From Polynucleobacter sp. MWH-Loch1C5 (GTDB lineage Bacteria > Pseudomonadota > Gammaproteobacteria > Burkholderiales > Burkholderiaceae), in assembly GCF_018881775.1 (NCBI RefSeq), contig NZ_JACVPR010000001.1, positions 806,001-870,000 of the forward strand: DNA of 64,000 bases, in the 5' to 3' direction. The translations under genes were made by a program, and so were the position numbers. Positions 26,244-36,190 of this stretch are shown here, piece after piece; the stretch's first letter is position 1, and every line of letters starts with the position of its first letter. The notes beneath the pieces are model-generated. The model was not told where the DNA came from. It saw only the letters and a program-made list of their open reading frames with translations, and searched no databases.

Positions 26244-28112
26244 ATGAATCAACCAACAATTAAGGGTGTGGCCGCCCTCAATGTGCCGTCTTATGTCAAG
26301 CATGAGAAATTGATTGCGTGGGTTGCGGAAATTGCCGCCCTGACTCAGCCAGATAGCATCTATTGGTGTGATGGCTCAGAAGAGGAGTACAACCGTCTAT
26401 GTGACCAAATGGTGGCAGCGGGAACTTTGAAAAAACTTAATCCAGCTAAGCGTAAGAACTCTTACTTAGCTTGTTCAGATCCTAGCGATGTGGCACGTGT
26501 AGAAGATCGCACCTATATTTGTTCTAAGAAAAAAGAAGATGCGGGCCCGACTAACAATTGGATGGACCCCACAGAAATGCGCGCTACTTTGCAGCCACTA
26601 TTTACAGGTTGCATGAAAGGCAGAACCTTATATGTCGTGCCATTCTCTATGGGCCCATTGGGTTCGCCTATTGCGCACATTGGTGTGGAGTTATCTGATA
26701 GTCCTTATGTAGCTATCAATATGCGCATCATGACACGTATGGGCAAAGGTGTATTTGATGTCTTGGGTACTGATGGCGAGTTTGTACCTTGTGTACATAC
26801 TGTTGGTAAGCCATTGCAAGCGGGTGAGAAAGATGTTGCATGGCCATGCAACAGCACGAAGTATATTGTTCATTATCCTGAGACGCGTGAGATTTGGTCA
26901 TTTGGTTCTGGCTACGGCGGCAATGCCTTGTTGGGCAAGAAGTGCTTTGCTTTGCGTATTGCCTCTACTATGGGCCGTGACCAAGGATGGTTTGCCGAAC
27001 ATATGCTGATCTTGGGTGTTACATCGCCTGCTGGCAAAAAATATCATGTCGCGGCAGCCTTCCCTTCAGCTTGTGGCAAAACAAACTTTGCGATGTTGAT
27101 TCCACCACAAGGTTTCAATGGTTGGAAGGTAACAACGATTGGTGACGATATTGCTTGGATTAAGCCACGCAAAGATGCTAAGACGGGTAAGACTCGCTTA
27201 TTTGCGATTAACCCAGAGGCGGGCTATTTTGGTGTTGCTCCAGGAACTAATACCCTCACTAATGCCAACTGTATGGCTTCTTTGAATGAGAATGTTATTT
27301 TCACGAACGTCGCCCTCACAGATGATGGTGATGTTTGGTGGGAAGGTATGACTGATAAAGCGCCTGATCATTTGATTGATTGGCAAGGTAAGGACTGGAC
27401 GCCTGCAGATGGTGCTGCTGGACGCAAAGCCTCTCACCCTAATGCACGCTTTACAGTAGCAGCAACGAATAATCCCGTGATTGACCCAGAGTGGGACAAT
27501 CCTGATGGTGTGCCTATCGACGCATTCATCTTTGGTGGACGTCGTTCCAATACGGTGCCTTTAGTGACTGAAGCGCGCAATTGGATTGAAGGTGTTTACA
27601 TGGCTGCCACGATGGGTTCTGAAACCACGGCTGCCGCTGCTGGTCAGCAAGGCGTGGTTCGTCGCGATCCATTTGCGATGTTGCCATTCGCTGGTTACAA
27701 CATGAGCGACTACTTCCAACATTGGTTAAATATGGGCAAGAAGCTCGAGTCTGAGGGAGCTGATTTACCAAAGATCTATTGTGTGAACTGGTTCCGTAAG
27801 GATGAGAACGGTAAATTTGTATGGCCAGGTTATGGTGAAAACATGCGCGTTCTCGCTTGGATGTTAGAGCGCATTGAGGGTCAGGCCGGTGGTTTGAATA
27901 ATCCTTTTGGTACAACCCCGTCTCATCAGGACCTCAATTGGACTGGCTTGGATTTTTCTGCTGAGCAATTTAATAAGGTCACCTCTGTAGATAAAGATGC
28001 ATGGTTGGCTGAAATGAAGTTGCACGATGAACTATTCCAGCAACTGTCTTATCACTTGCCTAAAGAGCTTGTAGAAACCAAAAAGGCATTGGAAGCGCGT
28101 CTAAGTGCATAA
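26244..28112 (+). CDS. pckG: phosphoenolpyruvate carboxykinase (GTP)
   Basis: The 622-aa enzyme converts oxaloacetate and GTP to phosphoenolpyruvate, CO2 and GDP for gluconeogenesis. The P-loop PSACGKTN with the hyper-reactive Cys277 is at 274-281; the [15 protein letters not shown] and [25 protein letters not shown] signatures follow. It belongs to the GTP-dependent class. I use the ATG at 26244 and not an in-frame start 39 bases upstream, because [20 protein letters not shown] fits the family N-terminus. A bidirectional terminator follows. Confidence 0.97.
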   Translation: MNQPTIKGVAALNVPSYVKHEKLIAWVAEIAALTQPDSIYWCDGSEEEYNRLCDQMVAAGTLKKLNPAKRKNSYLACSDPSDVARVEDRTYICSKKKEDAGPTNNWMDPTEMRATLQPLFTGCMKGRTLYVVPFSMGPLGSPIAHIGVELSDSPYVAINMRIMTRMGKGVFDVLGTDGEFVPCVHTVGKPLQAGEKDVAWPCNSTKYIVHYPETREIWSFGSGYGGNALLGKKCFALRIASTMGRDQGWFAEHMLILGVTSPAGKKYHVAAAFPSACGKTNFAMLIPPQGFNGWKVTTIGDDIAWIKPRKDAKTGKTRLFAINPEAGYFGVAPGTNTLTNANCMASLNENVIFTNVALTDDGDVWWEGMTDKAPDHLIDWQGKDWTPADGAAGRKASHPNARFTVAATNNPVIDPEWDNPDGVPIDAFIFGGRRSNTVPLVTEARNWIEGVYMAATMGSETTAAAAGQQGVVRRDPFAMLPFAGYNMSDYFQHWLNMGKKLESEGADLPKIYCVNWFRKDENGKFVWPGYGENMRVLAWMLERIEGQAGGLNNPFGTTPSHQDLNWTGLDFSAEQFNKVTSVDKDAWLAEMKLHDELFQQLSYHLPKELVETKKALEARLSA

Positions 28113-28144
28113 GAGAACTGCTAAAGCTTAGTTGCTAGTGATGT

Positions 28145-28170
28145 AAAAAAGGCCCCTTAGGGCCTTTTTT
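28145..28170. terminator. bidirectional rho-independent terminator
   Basis: A run of six A, the stem GGCCC / GGGCC around a CTTA loop, and a run of six T lie between the convergent pckG and M23 peptidase genes. It can serve both strands. Confidence 0.9.
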
Positions 28171-28216
28171 ATTATTCTGTGCAAAAGTAAAGATTAAAAA
28201 CCGGGGCTTTATTCAA

Positions 28217-29143
28217 CTATTTAGCTGCTAGCCTAGGAAACATATTGCTTGGATTGATATGTGCGCCGCCGCGCATTACTTCATAGTGTAGGTGGGGTCC
28301 TGTTGAGCGACCGGTATTACCTACTTTGGCAATCACATCGCCACGTTTGACCGTTTGTCCAACGCGAACCATGAGTTGGCTAGCGTGTGCGTAGCGAGTT
28401 TTGAATCCTTCTGCATGATTAATTTCAACAACGTTGCCATAGTGTCGATCCCAACCAGCACGACTAACAACGCCACCCGCAGAAGCCAAAATAGGAGTGC
28501 CTACTGGTGCGGAAAAGTCGATACCCTCATGACGTGCCATTTGTTGTGTAAATGGATCAATACGTAAACCGAAGCCACTGGTTAATGAAAAACCACCTTT
28601 AATGGGGATTTCTGTTGGCAGACTAGCTAACCAGTTAGCCTGGCGATGCCATAGGTCTGTGATTTCAGAAACACTTTTCTTGAACTCAGAAACATCTTGA
28701 AGAGAAGCATCTAAAGTTGAAATCAAGTCCTGAGTTTGAGTCTTAGAGTTGGTGTTGAGTTTAAGAGGGCCACCCTTACCATCCCCTTTGGGCGCAAGAT
28801 TTTTGACTGCGCTCGGTGTGGCCATATCCATAAAGCGGTCTTTTGCTTTTTGCAACTCTAGGATTTCACTGGCGGTTGCTTCAAGCTTTTCTTGAATTTG
28901 ATGAAGGCGTACACGGTAGCCCTCTTCAATTTTGTCCTGTTCGGCTTGAGTTAAGACACCACCCATCGCACGTGCAATGTCAGGCCTTGCTTCAATCGCG
29001 ATTCTTAAGCCCACGAAGTGCAGAATGCCACCGACTGCAATTAAAAATACAGCCATGCAGGCAATGGCAATGGCCACAGTCCTGAGCGTAATGGAAATTT
29101 TTCTAACTCGGCCCGTTGGACCTGAGACCCACATTAACTGCAT
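28217..29143 (-). CDS. M23 family metallopeptidase (LytM-like, membrane anchored)
   Basis: The 308-aa protein has an N-terminal transmembrane helix (about 20-45), a coiled-coil-like region around 70-105, and a C-terminal M23 domain. The zinc-site motifs RHEGIDFSAPVGTPI (HxxxD) and HLHYEV are present. Such proteins cleave peptidoglycan cross-bridges or activate amidases in the periplasm. Topology implies a periplasmic catalytic domain. It is divergent from the FAD oxidoreductase gene and convergent with pckG. Confidence 0.9.
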   Translation of the reverse strand: MQLMWVSGPTGRVRKISITLRTVAIAIACMAVFLIAVGGILHFVGLRIAIEARPDIARAMGGVLTQAEQDKIEEGYRVRLHQIQEKLEATASEILELQKAKDRFMDMATPSAVKNLAPKGDGKGGPLKLNTNSKTQTQDLISTLDASLQDVSEFKKSVSEITDLWHRQANWLASLPTEIPIKGGFSLTSGFGLRIDPFTQQMARHEGIDFSAPVGTPILASAGGVVSRAGWDRHYGNVVEINHAEGFKTRYAHASQLMVRVGQTVKRGDVIAKVGNTGRSTGPHLHYEVMRGGAHINPSNMFPRLAAK

Positions 29144-29209
29144 GTTTTATCGGTTTTTATAGACGAAGGCGTATTATAAGTCTTTCAACCTGAGTTTTCG
29201 AGTAAAAAA

Positions 29210-30406
29210 GTGTTTGATGCCGTCGTCATTGGCGCTGGAATTGCGGGTGCCTCAGCCGTAAAGTCGTTAAAAAACAATGGCTTAAATAAAATCCTCTTGA
29301 TGGATCGGGCACAGGATTTGGCGCAGGGTGCTAGCGCCCATCATCATGCTTTGTGCCACCCTTACATTGGTCGTGGCGCGAGTCGTTTACAGCGCTTGAC
29401 CCAGCTTGCCTTTGGCGCAGTGCCAGAGGTCTGGGGCCGCTACTTTGAACAAACTGGTGTTTTCCATTTGGCAGGACCTAGATTTAAAGAGAAAAAAGAT
29501 CTAAGTGAGCACTTGCAAACATTAGGTTTTGATACGGGCAAGACCCTAGCCTATGGGGCAACCGAGGCATATGCAGAATTTGGCATAGAGCAAACAGGTA
29601 CATGGTTTGCCGATGGCGGCTATGTAAATTTGCAGCGCGCTGCCCAAGAAACGCTGGCTGACTTACCAAATCAAGATCGCCTTTTGGGTGTAGAAATTAA
29701 TGCAATCAGGTATGTCAATAAAGTTTGGACTATAGACTTGGCTGATGGTGTAACTCATCGTGCTAAGCGAGTATTTATTTGTGCCGGCTATGGATCATCG
29801 GAATTACTTGAGGGATTGAAACTTGCTTATCCACTAAAACCAGTTCGAGGACAGTTGAGTTATCTGCGCAAAAAGGATGGCATACAAACTTGTCTGCCCA
29901 GAGTTCCGTTGACATCGGATTTTTATTACATACCTTATCAACAAGAAGATCAGGTACAGAAATTTATTCTCGGTTCTACGTATGATGAACACAATCAAGA
30001 TTTGTCACCCTGGCCAGCCTCACATGAGGCCAATCTAGAGCAGTTCACAAAGCTATTGGGGCCAATTACTGGTCTAGAAATAGAAGATGCATATGTGGGG
30101 ATTCGATGTGTGGCGCATGATCGCATGCCAGTGATAGGGCCGGTGCCCAATTACCCTGGACTCTATGTAATCACCGCTCTAGGCTCTAGAGCGGTGATGT
30201 GGACAGCATTAGCAGAGCGCTTAATGAGTGCTCATTTAAAGCAGGAGCTAAATCAGGCGTCTTTTTTTGCTGCGCGTTTTTTACTCGGGGACTTAGCCTT
30301 TGCGGGCTTTTCCGATGACTTGGTTTCAGCTTTTTCGCCAGCACGCTTTTTAGCAGGCGTCTCGAATTCAAAACCCACCTTACCCTTTTCATCACAGACT
30401 AGATAG
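29210..30406 (+). CDS. MnmC-type FAD-dependent oxidoreductase
   Basis: The 398-aa DAO-type flavoprotein has the N-terminal VVIGAGIAGASAV dinucleotide fold (GAGIAG at 8-13) and DAO-domain segments ending VITALGSRAVMWTALAERLMSAHL. The GASAHHHALCHPYIGRGAS segment and the C-terminal DDLVSAFSPARFL resemble the FAD half of MnmC, which converts cmnm5s2U to nm5s2U in tRNA; here it stands alone without the methyltransferase half. It uses a GTG start. Its last 154 bases overlap the 3' end of topB on the other strand. MnmC function is inferred. Confidence 0.75.
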   Translation: MFDAVVIGAGIAGASAVKSLKNNGLNKILLMDRAQDLAQGASAHHHALCHPYIGRGASRLQRLTQLAFGAVPEVWGRYFEQTGVFHLAGPRFKEKKDLSEHLQTLGFDTGKTLAYGATEAYAEFGIEQTGTWFADGGYVNLQRAAQETLADLPNQDRLLGVEINAIRYVNKVWTIDLADGVTHRAKRVFICAGYGSSELLEGLKLAYPLKPVRGQLSYLRKKDGIQTCLPRVPLTSDFYYIPYQQEDQVQKFILGSTYDEHNQDLSPWPASHEANLEQFTKLLGPITGLEIEDAYVGIRCVAHDRMPVIGPVPNYPGLYVITALGSRAVMWTALAERLMSAHLKQELNQASFFAARFLLGDLAFAGFSDDLVSAFSPARFLAGVSNSKPTLPFSSQTR

Positions 30407-32862
30407 GCCTTAAAGCCTCTTCCAGTTCTGAGCGACTTAAAGTTATTGAGCAAATCTGTTTTCTTCTCGCGCAATAACTTACCGACTTGCTCACGAGAAA
30501 TTTCCTGTTGCAAGATAATTTTGCCAGTCGAGAAATCACACGTTTTTGCAGCACCTGTACTGTGTTCGCAAACGTATTTCATGCCGTGTTCGTAGACGGC
30601 GCCAGAACATTTGGGGCAAGCGCCTACCGCTTCTTGGCCCGTGAAGTCGGCGGGCTCTTCATCTTCAGCAGCACTGTTACCGAAATCAAATTCCAATTTA
30701 TAGCCAGCATTTGGATAGTCTTTGTCATCCTCAGGAATGCTCACTAGTTTGATGATTGCCGCAAAAGGTCGACCCATCTTGCTGCGAAATCCTTGTAATG
30801 GGCCGATTTCTTTATTGGCCAGCAGCTCTTCGGCCTCATGTGTTTCGAAGGCTCTGCCCCCCGGAATCTTACTAATAGAAAAACCGCACGATTCACAGGA
30901 GAAGCGACGATAGTTTTCCTTAACCACGCCTTTGCAATGTGGGCAGGGTGTTTTCAGTGTTGCATAGTCACCAGGGATCGTATCGCTGTCATATTCTTTG
31001 GCACGTTTAACTATGCGCTGAGTCATTTGTGCAATTTCTTGCATGAATGAGTTTCGATCAAACTGGCCTTTTTCCATGAGGGCCAGTTTGTGTTCCCAGT
31101 TACCCGTTAATTCGGGGTGTGTTAATTCTTCAACGCCAAGACCTCGTAGTAAGGTCATCAACTGGAATGCTTTTGCCGTCGGTATTAGTTCACGCGCTTC
31201 TCGAACAATGTATTTTTCAGCAAGTAGACCTTCAATAATTGCCGCGCGTGTTGCTGGTGTGCCAAGGCCTTTATCAGACATCGCTTCACGATAGTCATCA
31301 TCATCAATAAGCTTCCCAGCACCTTCCATGGCAGAGAGTAGCGTTGCTTCGGTATAGCGTGCGGGAGGCTTGGTTTTTAGAGGAACTAACTCAACTTTTT
31401 CAGTGGCTACTTTTTCGTTTTCAGCAACGGCCACCAGTTCTTTATCTTCCTGATTGCTCTTGCCGTAAACGCTTAGCCAACCGGGTGTAATTAAAACTTT
31501 ACCTTCGGTTTTAAAGTGATGGCCATTTACCTCGGTGATACGGGTCGTTACGCGGAACTCGGCAGCTGGGAAGAAAACAGCCATGAAACGTCTTACAACT
31601 AGGTCGTATAACTTTTGCTCAGGCTCAGATAGGTTTTTCGGAGCTTGCAAGGTTGGAATGATTGCAAAGTGATCCGATATTTTGCTGTTATCAAAAATCT
31701 TTTTATTAGGTTTTACCCAATGATTATTCAGAATCTGTGAAGCAAAGGGGTAGTAGTTGTCTGAACTATCAGCTAAAACCTCTAGTGTGCTCTTAACGGT
31801 CTCTAAATAATCTTCAGGAAGCGCGCGTGAGTCAGTACGTGGATACGTTAAGACCTTGTGTTTTTCATACAAGGCTTGGGCTAATCCAAGAGTGTTCTTC
31901 GCAGAAAAACCAAATCGCGCATTCGCTTCTCGTTGCAAGCTGGTTAAGTCAAACAGATGCGGCGCACTTTGTGTGCTAGGTTTTGATTCTTCTTTGACCT
32001 TGCCAGCAGTACCAGAGCAGGCCGCCACAATACTTTGGGCTGCTGCCTGACTCCAAAGACGAGACTCCTTTTTCTCGGGGTCGTTAGCCGCCTCTTTGCT
32101 ATCTTTCTTAAATTTGGGATCAAACCACTTGCCTTGATAAATGCCTGCAGCACAGATGAATTCTGCGCTGACTTCCCAATAGTCACGGGAGTTAAATTTC
32201 CTAATGAGCTCTTCTCGCTCGACGACAATGGATAGTGTTGGTGTTTGTACGCGACCTACAGTCGTTAAGAAAAACCCACCCGCCTTACTATTAAAAGCGG
32301 TCATGGCACGAGTGCCATTAATACCAACCAACCAATCTGATTCTGAGCGGCAGCGTGCGGCATTGGCTAGGTTCATGAGTTCTTCATCAGGGCGTAGCTG
32401 AGCAAAGCCATCCCGAATGGCAGCGGGTGTCATCGATTGCAACCATAGACGTTGTACTTTTTGGCTAGCTTGCGTGTATTGGGCAATCAATCTAAAAATC
32501 AACTCACCTTCGCGTCCCGCGTCGCATGCATTGATTAATCGATCAATGTCTTTACGTTTAATGAGTTTTTTTAATACTTTAAGGCGCGCCTCAGTTTTAG
32601 CAATCGGCCTTAAGTCAAAGTGAGGGGGTATGACAGGCAAATGATTAAATGACCATTTGCCCCGTTTAACTTCATATTGCTCTGGGGCTGCAATTTCTAA
32701 TAGGTGGCCTACAGCCGATGACACGACATAGTCATCGCTTTCAAAATAGTCATCATGCTTCGTGAAGCCACCTAAAGCACGTGCAATATCAGCAGCTACA
32801 GAAGGTTTTTCTGCAATGATTAGGGCTTTTAATTTATCTGTGGAGCCGGTACTTTTTGCCAA
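30253..32862 (-). CDS. topB: DNA topoisomerase III
   Basis: The 869-aa type IA topoisomerase passes single DNA strands and resolves recombination and replication intermediates. The TOPRIM motif DAGREGE is at 114-120, and the catalytic tyrosine is Tyr340 in LTYPRTDSR. Two C-terminal zinc-ribbon-like segments follow (CPHCKG with C-x2-C, and CPKCSG). The end is a Lys/Ala/Ser tail of about 35 residues (KKRAAKKDA). That tail is antisense to the end of the FAD oxidoreductase gene. It lies downstream of dprA. Confidence 0.95.
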   Translation of the reverse strand: MAKSTGSTDKLKALIIAEKPSVAADIARALGGFTKHDDYFESDDYVVSSAVGHLLEIAAPEQYEVKRGKWSFNHLPVIPPHFDLRPIAKTEARLKVLKKLIKRKDIDRLINACDAGREGELIFRLIAQYTQASQKVQRLWLQSMTPAAIRDGFAQLRPDEELMNLANAARCRSESDWLVGINGTRAMTAFNSKAGGFFLTTVGRVQTPTLSIVVEREELIRKFNSRDYWEVSAEFICAAGIYQGKWFDPKFKKDSKEAANDPEKKESRLWSQAAAQSIVAACSGTAGKVKEESKPSTQSAPHLFDLTSLQREANARFGFSAKNTLGLAQALYEKHKVLTYPRTDSRALPEDYLETVKSTLEVLADSSDNYYPFASQILNNHWVKPNKKIFDNSKISDHFAIIPTLQAPKNLSEPEQKLYDLVVRRFMAVFFPAAEFRVTTRITEVNGHHFKTEGKVLITPGWLSVYGKSNQEDKELVAVAENEKVATEKVELVPLKTKPPARYTEATLLSAMEGAGKLIDDDDYREAMSDKGLGTPATRAAIIEGLLAEKYIVREARELIPTAKAFQLMTLLRGLGVEELTHPELTGNWEHKLALMEKGQFDRNSFMQEIAQMTQRIVKRAKEYDSDTIPGDYATLKTPCPHCKGVVKENYRRFSCESCGFSISKIPGGRAFETHEAEELLANKEIGPLQGFRSKMGRPFAAIIKLVSIPEDDKDYPNAGYKLEFDFGNSAAEDEEPADFTGQEAVGACPKCSGAVYEHGMKYVCEHSTGAAKTCDFSTGKIILQQEISREQVGKLLREKKTDLLNNFKSLRTGRGFKAYLVCDEKGKVGFEFETPAKKRAGEKAETKSSEKPAKAKSPSKKRAAKKDA

Positions 32863-32982
32863 TTTTTTGTTCCTTCAGACACTTTTTTGGGTCATTTCCT
32901 TTTTTCATTATTAACCGATAAATAAAAAATTAGGAAATTTCTCTGAATGTCCTTTCAATGGCAGCACAGAGACCAAGACCCG

Positions 32983-33660
32983 CTAATGATGTATAGAAGG
33001 CCTGTAAGTCTTTAATTCTACGAGGATATCTTCCAGACTATGGACTAATTTTGCGCCGTTTTGAATCAGCAAATGGCAGCCTCGGTGGGATATTCTGGTC
33101 ACATCGCCTGGTATGGCCATGACTTCACGGCCTAATTCATTAGCAAAATCTGCGGTAATTAGGGATCCCGATTTTGGTGCCGCCTCTGTCACTATGGTGG
33201 CCTGACTGAGCGCTGCGATTAAACGATTGCGTTGTACAAAGAAGTTTGGCCTGACCTTTTTATCAGCAGCATATTCAGATATACATAGGTGATTTTTACA
33301 AATCTCTTTTTGAAAAAATAGATTTTCTTTTGGGTAGACTTGCGTCAGGGGGGTGCCGCAGACAGCCACTGTGCTGCCTGAACGGACTGCAGCCATGGCC
33401 CCAGTATGAGCTGCAGTATCTACCCCCCTCGCAAGACCTGAAATAATGACAAAACCCCGTCTCGCTAATTGATATGCCAAGAAATAGCTGAGGCTCAAAC
33501 TTTGATGGCTGGGGTTGCGAGACCCTACGATGGCCACAATAGGTTTAGTCAGTAACTCTATATTTCCCTGGTAATAGATTTGACTTGGAGGATCGGCAAG
33601 ATCAAATAGTTTGGGGGGATAATGCAGATCAGTCGGTTTCAGTGTCAAAATATTACTCAT
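32983..33660 (-). CDS. dprA: minimal DprA (DNA processing protein)
   Basis: The 225-aa protein is the Rossmann core of DprA/Smf, which loads RecA on incoming single-stranded DNA in natural transformation. VGSR is at 45-48, SGLARGVD at 74-81, and KSGSLITADFANELGREVMAIPGD follows. It starts where the core starts (YPPKLFDLADPPSQIYYQG) and ends soon after it. The N-terminal SAM-like domain and the C-terminal winged-helix domain of usual 350-400-aa DprA proteins are missing. Only 69 bases separate it from the divergent def gene, so no lost N-terminus can fit. Confidence 0.9.
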   Translation of the reverse strand: MSNILTLKPTDLHYPPKLFDLADPPSQIYYQGNIELLTKPIVAIVGSRNPSHQSLSLSYFLAYQLARRGFVIISGLARGVDTAAHTGAMAAVRSGSTVAVCGTPLTQVYPKENLFFQKEICKNHLCISEYAADKKVRPNFFVQRNRLIAALSQATIVTEAAPKSGSLITADFANELGREVMAIPGDVTRISHRGCHLLIQNGAKLVHSLEDILVELKTYRPSIHH

Positions 33661-33729
33661 GCAAGAAATCTAAACTAGTACTTTGGAAATGAGAACTTCC
33701 AAATTACTTATTTTGTTGTAGGAATCACG

Positions 33730-34236
33730 ATGGCTTTATTACCCATACTTCATTACCCTGATCCAAGACTGCATACCATTGCAAAGCCAGTGGAGCGCGT
33801 CGATGAGAAGATTCGTCAATTGGTTGCCGACATGGCAGAAACTATGTATGACGCGCCGGGGATTGGTTTGGCAGCCACGCAGGTTAATGTGCATCTGCAA
33901 GTTATCGTGATTGATTTGTCCGATGATCGGGATCAGTTACAGGTATTTATCAATCCTCAAATTACTTGGGCCAGTGTAGAGAAGAAAAACTGGCAAGAAG
34001 GTTGTTTGTCTGTGCCAGATTTCTTTGATGAGGTTGAAAGACCTGCAGAAGTCAAAGTTAAAGCTTTAGATATCGATGGCCAAGAGTTTGAAATTAAGGC
34101 TGATGGTCTCTTGGCTGTCTGTATTCAACATGAGATGGATCATTTGAAGGGCAAAGTATTTGTTGAGTACTTATCATCGCTGAAGCGAATGAGAATTTCT
34201 AGCAAACTCAAGAAAAAGGCGCGCCTGGCGCTTTGA
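33730..34236 (+). CDS. def: peptide deformylase
   Basis: The 168-aa metalloenzyme removes the formyl group from nascent peptides. All three motifs are intact: [16 protein letters not shown] with the metal Cys, and [12 protein letters not shown] with the HExxH-type metal site. It is divergent from dprA and one base upstream of fmt, the usual functional pair. Confidence 0.98.
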   Translation: MALLPILHYPDPRLHTIAKPVERVDEKIRQLVADMAETMYDAPGIGLAATQVNVHLQVIVIDLSDDRDQLQVFINPQITWASVEKKNWQEGCLSVPDFFDEVERPAEVKVKALDIDGQEFEIKADGLLAVCIQHEMDHLKGKVFVEYLSSLKRMRISSKLKKKARLAL

Positions 34237-34237
34237 A

Positions 34238-35221
34238 ATGAAGAAAGTAGTTTTTGCCGGAACTCCAGAGTTTGCAGCGAAGGCCTTAGAGGCGATTGTG
34301 GCAGCTGGGTATCCAGTCGTGATGTGTCTAACGCAACCTGATCGGCCTGCCGGACGAGGGATGCATCTGCAGGCGAGCCCCGTCAAACGTTTGGCTCAGG
34401 ATTTAAACATCCCTGTTTTGCAGCCCACCTCTTTGAAGGTCAACGGTAAATATTCAGAAGAGGCTCAAGCAGCACTCGCGCAATTACAAAACATTGAGTT
34501 TGATGTGATGATTGTTGCAGCGTATGGTCTTTTGTTGCCCCAAGAAGTTTTCGATATTGCTACGCGTGATGGGCGTGCGGGCTGTATCAATATTCATGCC
34601 TCCCTATTGCCACGTTGGCGAGGCGCAGCGCCTATTCAAAGAGCTATTGAAGCAGGCGATACAGAGACCGGGATCGCCATTATGCAAATGGATTTGGGTC
34701 TTGATACAGGCCCAGTGATTTGTCAAGAAAGCCTATCGATTGGTGCCGATGAGACGGCGCTTGATTTACACGATCGTTTGGCCGAACAGGGCGCGCGATT
34801 AATTGTGCAGGTCTTACATCGTTTAAATGAAGAAGGCGCAGTGTCTGCTATACCGCAAGCTGAATTAGGAGTTACTTATGCTGCCAAAATCCAGAAAGAT
34901 GAGGCGCAGATTGAATGGGCCCTGAATGCAAAAGTACTGCATAAAAAAATTAGTGCCTTCAATCCTTTTCCAGGTGCAGTGGCATATTTGGATGAAGAAA
35001 AAAACAGTTTTATTAAAGTTTGGCGCTCATCTTTAGCGGATCCTCAAAAACAGAATTCAGACCCGGGGACTATCCTTGAAATCAATGATCAAGGTGTTTT
35101 GCTTCAGACCGGTGAAGGTTGTCTCTATTTAAAAGAATTACAAAAGCCAGGTGGTAAAAGACAAGATGCAAGCACATTCGCTTTGCAACAATCATGGTGC
35201 GTGGGCCAGCGCCTCTTTTAA
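34238..35221 (+). CDS. fmt: methionyl-tRNA formyltransferase
   Basis: The 327-aa enzyme transfers a formyl group from 10-formyltetrahydrofolate to initiator Met-tRNA. The N-terminal formyltransferase fold begins KKVVFAGTPEFAA, and the catalytic SLLPRWRGAAPIQRAI and DLGLDTGPV segments are present. A C-terminal OB-like domain completes the length. Its start is two bases after the def stop. Confidence 0.98.
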   Translation: MKKVVFAGTPEFAAKALEAIVAAGYPVVMCLTQPDRPAGRGMHLQASPVKRLAQDLNIPVLQPTSLKVNGKYSEEAQAALAQLQNIEFDVMIVAAYGLLLPQEVFDIATRDGRAGCINIHASLLPRWRGAAPIQRAIEAGDTETGIAIMQMDLGLDTGPVICQESLSIGADETALDLHDRLAEQGARLIVQVLHRLNEEGAVSAIPQAELGVTYAAKIQKDEAQIEWALNAKVLHKKISAFNPFPGAVAYLDEEKNSFIKVWRSSLADPQKQNSDPGTILEINDQGVLLQTGEGCLYLKELQKPGGKRQDASTFALQQSWCVGQRLF

Positions 35222-35307
35222 CCCCCTTGAAGACTCAACAATTGGACCTATATTAGATTGCCTCAGAGCCTCTAAAATAAGGCTTAGCTAGAACAAAGGA
35301 GTGAACC

Positions 35308-36168
35308 ATGTTTAATTGGGTAAAAACCGCCATGTTGATGGCTGCCATTACCGCCCTATTTATTGTTGTGGGTGGCATGATTGGCGGTGAGCAAGGTATG
35401 TTGCTAGCCCTATTGCTAGCTTTAGGCATGAACTTCTTTAGCTATTGGTTCTCCGATAGCATGGTCTTGCGCATGATGAATGCGCGAGAGGTTGACGAGG
35501 TGACTGCGCCTCATTTTTATCGCATGGTTCAAGAGTTGGCTTACAAAGCCCAGTTACCCATGCCGCGCGTTTATTTGATCGATGAAGAAGCGCCTAATGC
35601 ATTTGCTACAGGTAGAAACCCACAGCATGCAGCAGTGGCAGCCACTACGGGCATCCTAAGAATTTTGTCAGAGCGAGAGTTGCGTGGCGTGATGGCTCAT
35701 GAGTTGGCGCATGTCAAACATCGAGACATTTTGATTTCTACAATTTCTGCCACCATGGCAGGCGCCTTATCAGCCCTTGCTAACTTTGCGATGTTCTTTG
35801 GTGGTCGTGACTCAGAAGGACGCCCTGCTAATCCAATAGCGAGTATTTTGGTCGCGATTTTGGCGCCATTAGCGGCAAGTCTGATTCAGATGGCTATTTC
35901 TCGTGCCCGTGAGTATGAGGCTGATCGTGGTGGTGCAGAAATTTGCGGTGATCCTAGCGCCCTAGCTAGCGCCTTGGATAAGATTCATCGTTATGCGAGT
36001 GGGCAACATTTTGATGCTGTAGAGCATCACCCTGAAACAGCTCAAATGATGATCATGAACCCATTATCAGGTGGAGGCATTCAGGGTTTATTCTCCACCC
36101 ACCCACCGACTGAAGAGCGTATTGCACGATTGATGGAAATGGCCAAGACAGGCAGCTATCCTGGTTGA
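35308..36168 (+). CDS. htpX: membrane protease HtpX
   Basis: The 286-aa zinc metalloprotease of the M48 family helps control membrane protein quality. Two N-terminal helices, two internal helices, and the [12 protein letters not shown] zinc motif with a downstream Glu in [12 protein letters not shown] are seen. An AAGGAG ribosome site precedes the ATG. Length fits the bacterial family. Confidence 0.96.
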   Translation: MFNWVKTAMLMAAITALFIVVGGMIGGEQGMLLALLLALGMNFFSYWFSDSMVLRMMNAREVDEVTAPHFYRMVQELAYKAQLPMPRVYLIDEEAPNAFATGRNPQHAAVAATTGILRILSERELRGVMAHELAHVKHRDILISTISATMAGALSALANFAMFFGGRDSEGRPANPIASILVAILAPLAASLIQMAISRAREYEADRGGAEICGDPSALASALDKIHRYASGQHFDAVEHHPETAQMMIMNPLSGGGIQGLFSTHPPTEERIARLMEMAKTGSYPG

Positions 36169-36190
36169 TTCAGCAAAAAAAGGAGTTAAC

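Noticed and set aside
30253..30406. Overlap of topB and the flavoprotein as a frameshift error
   Set aside because: Both proteins keep conserved ends that fit the overlap, so an error is not needed to explain it.
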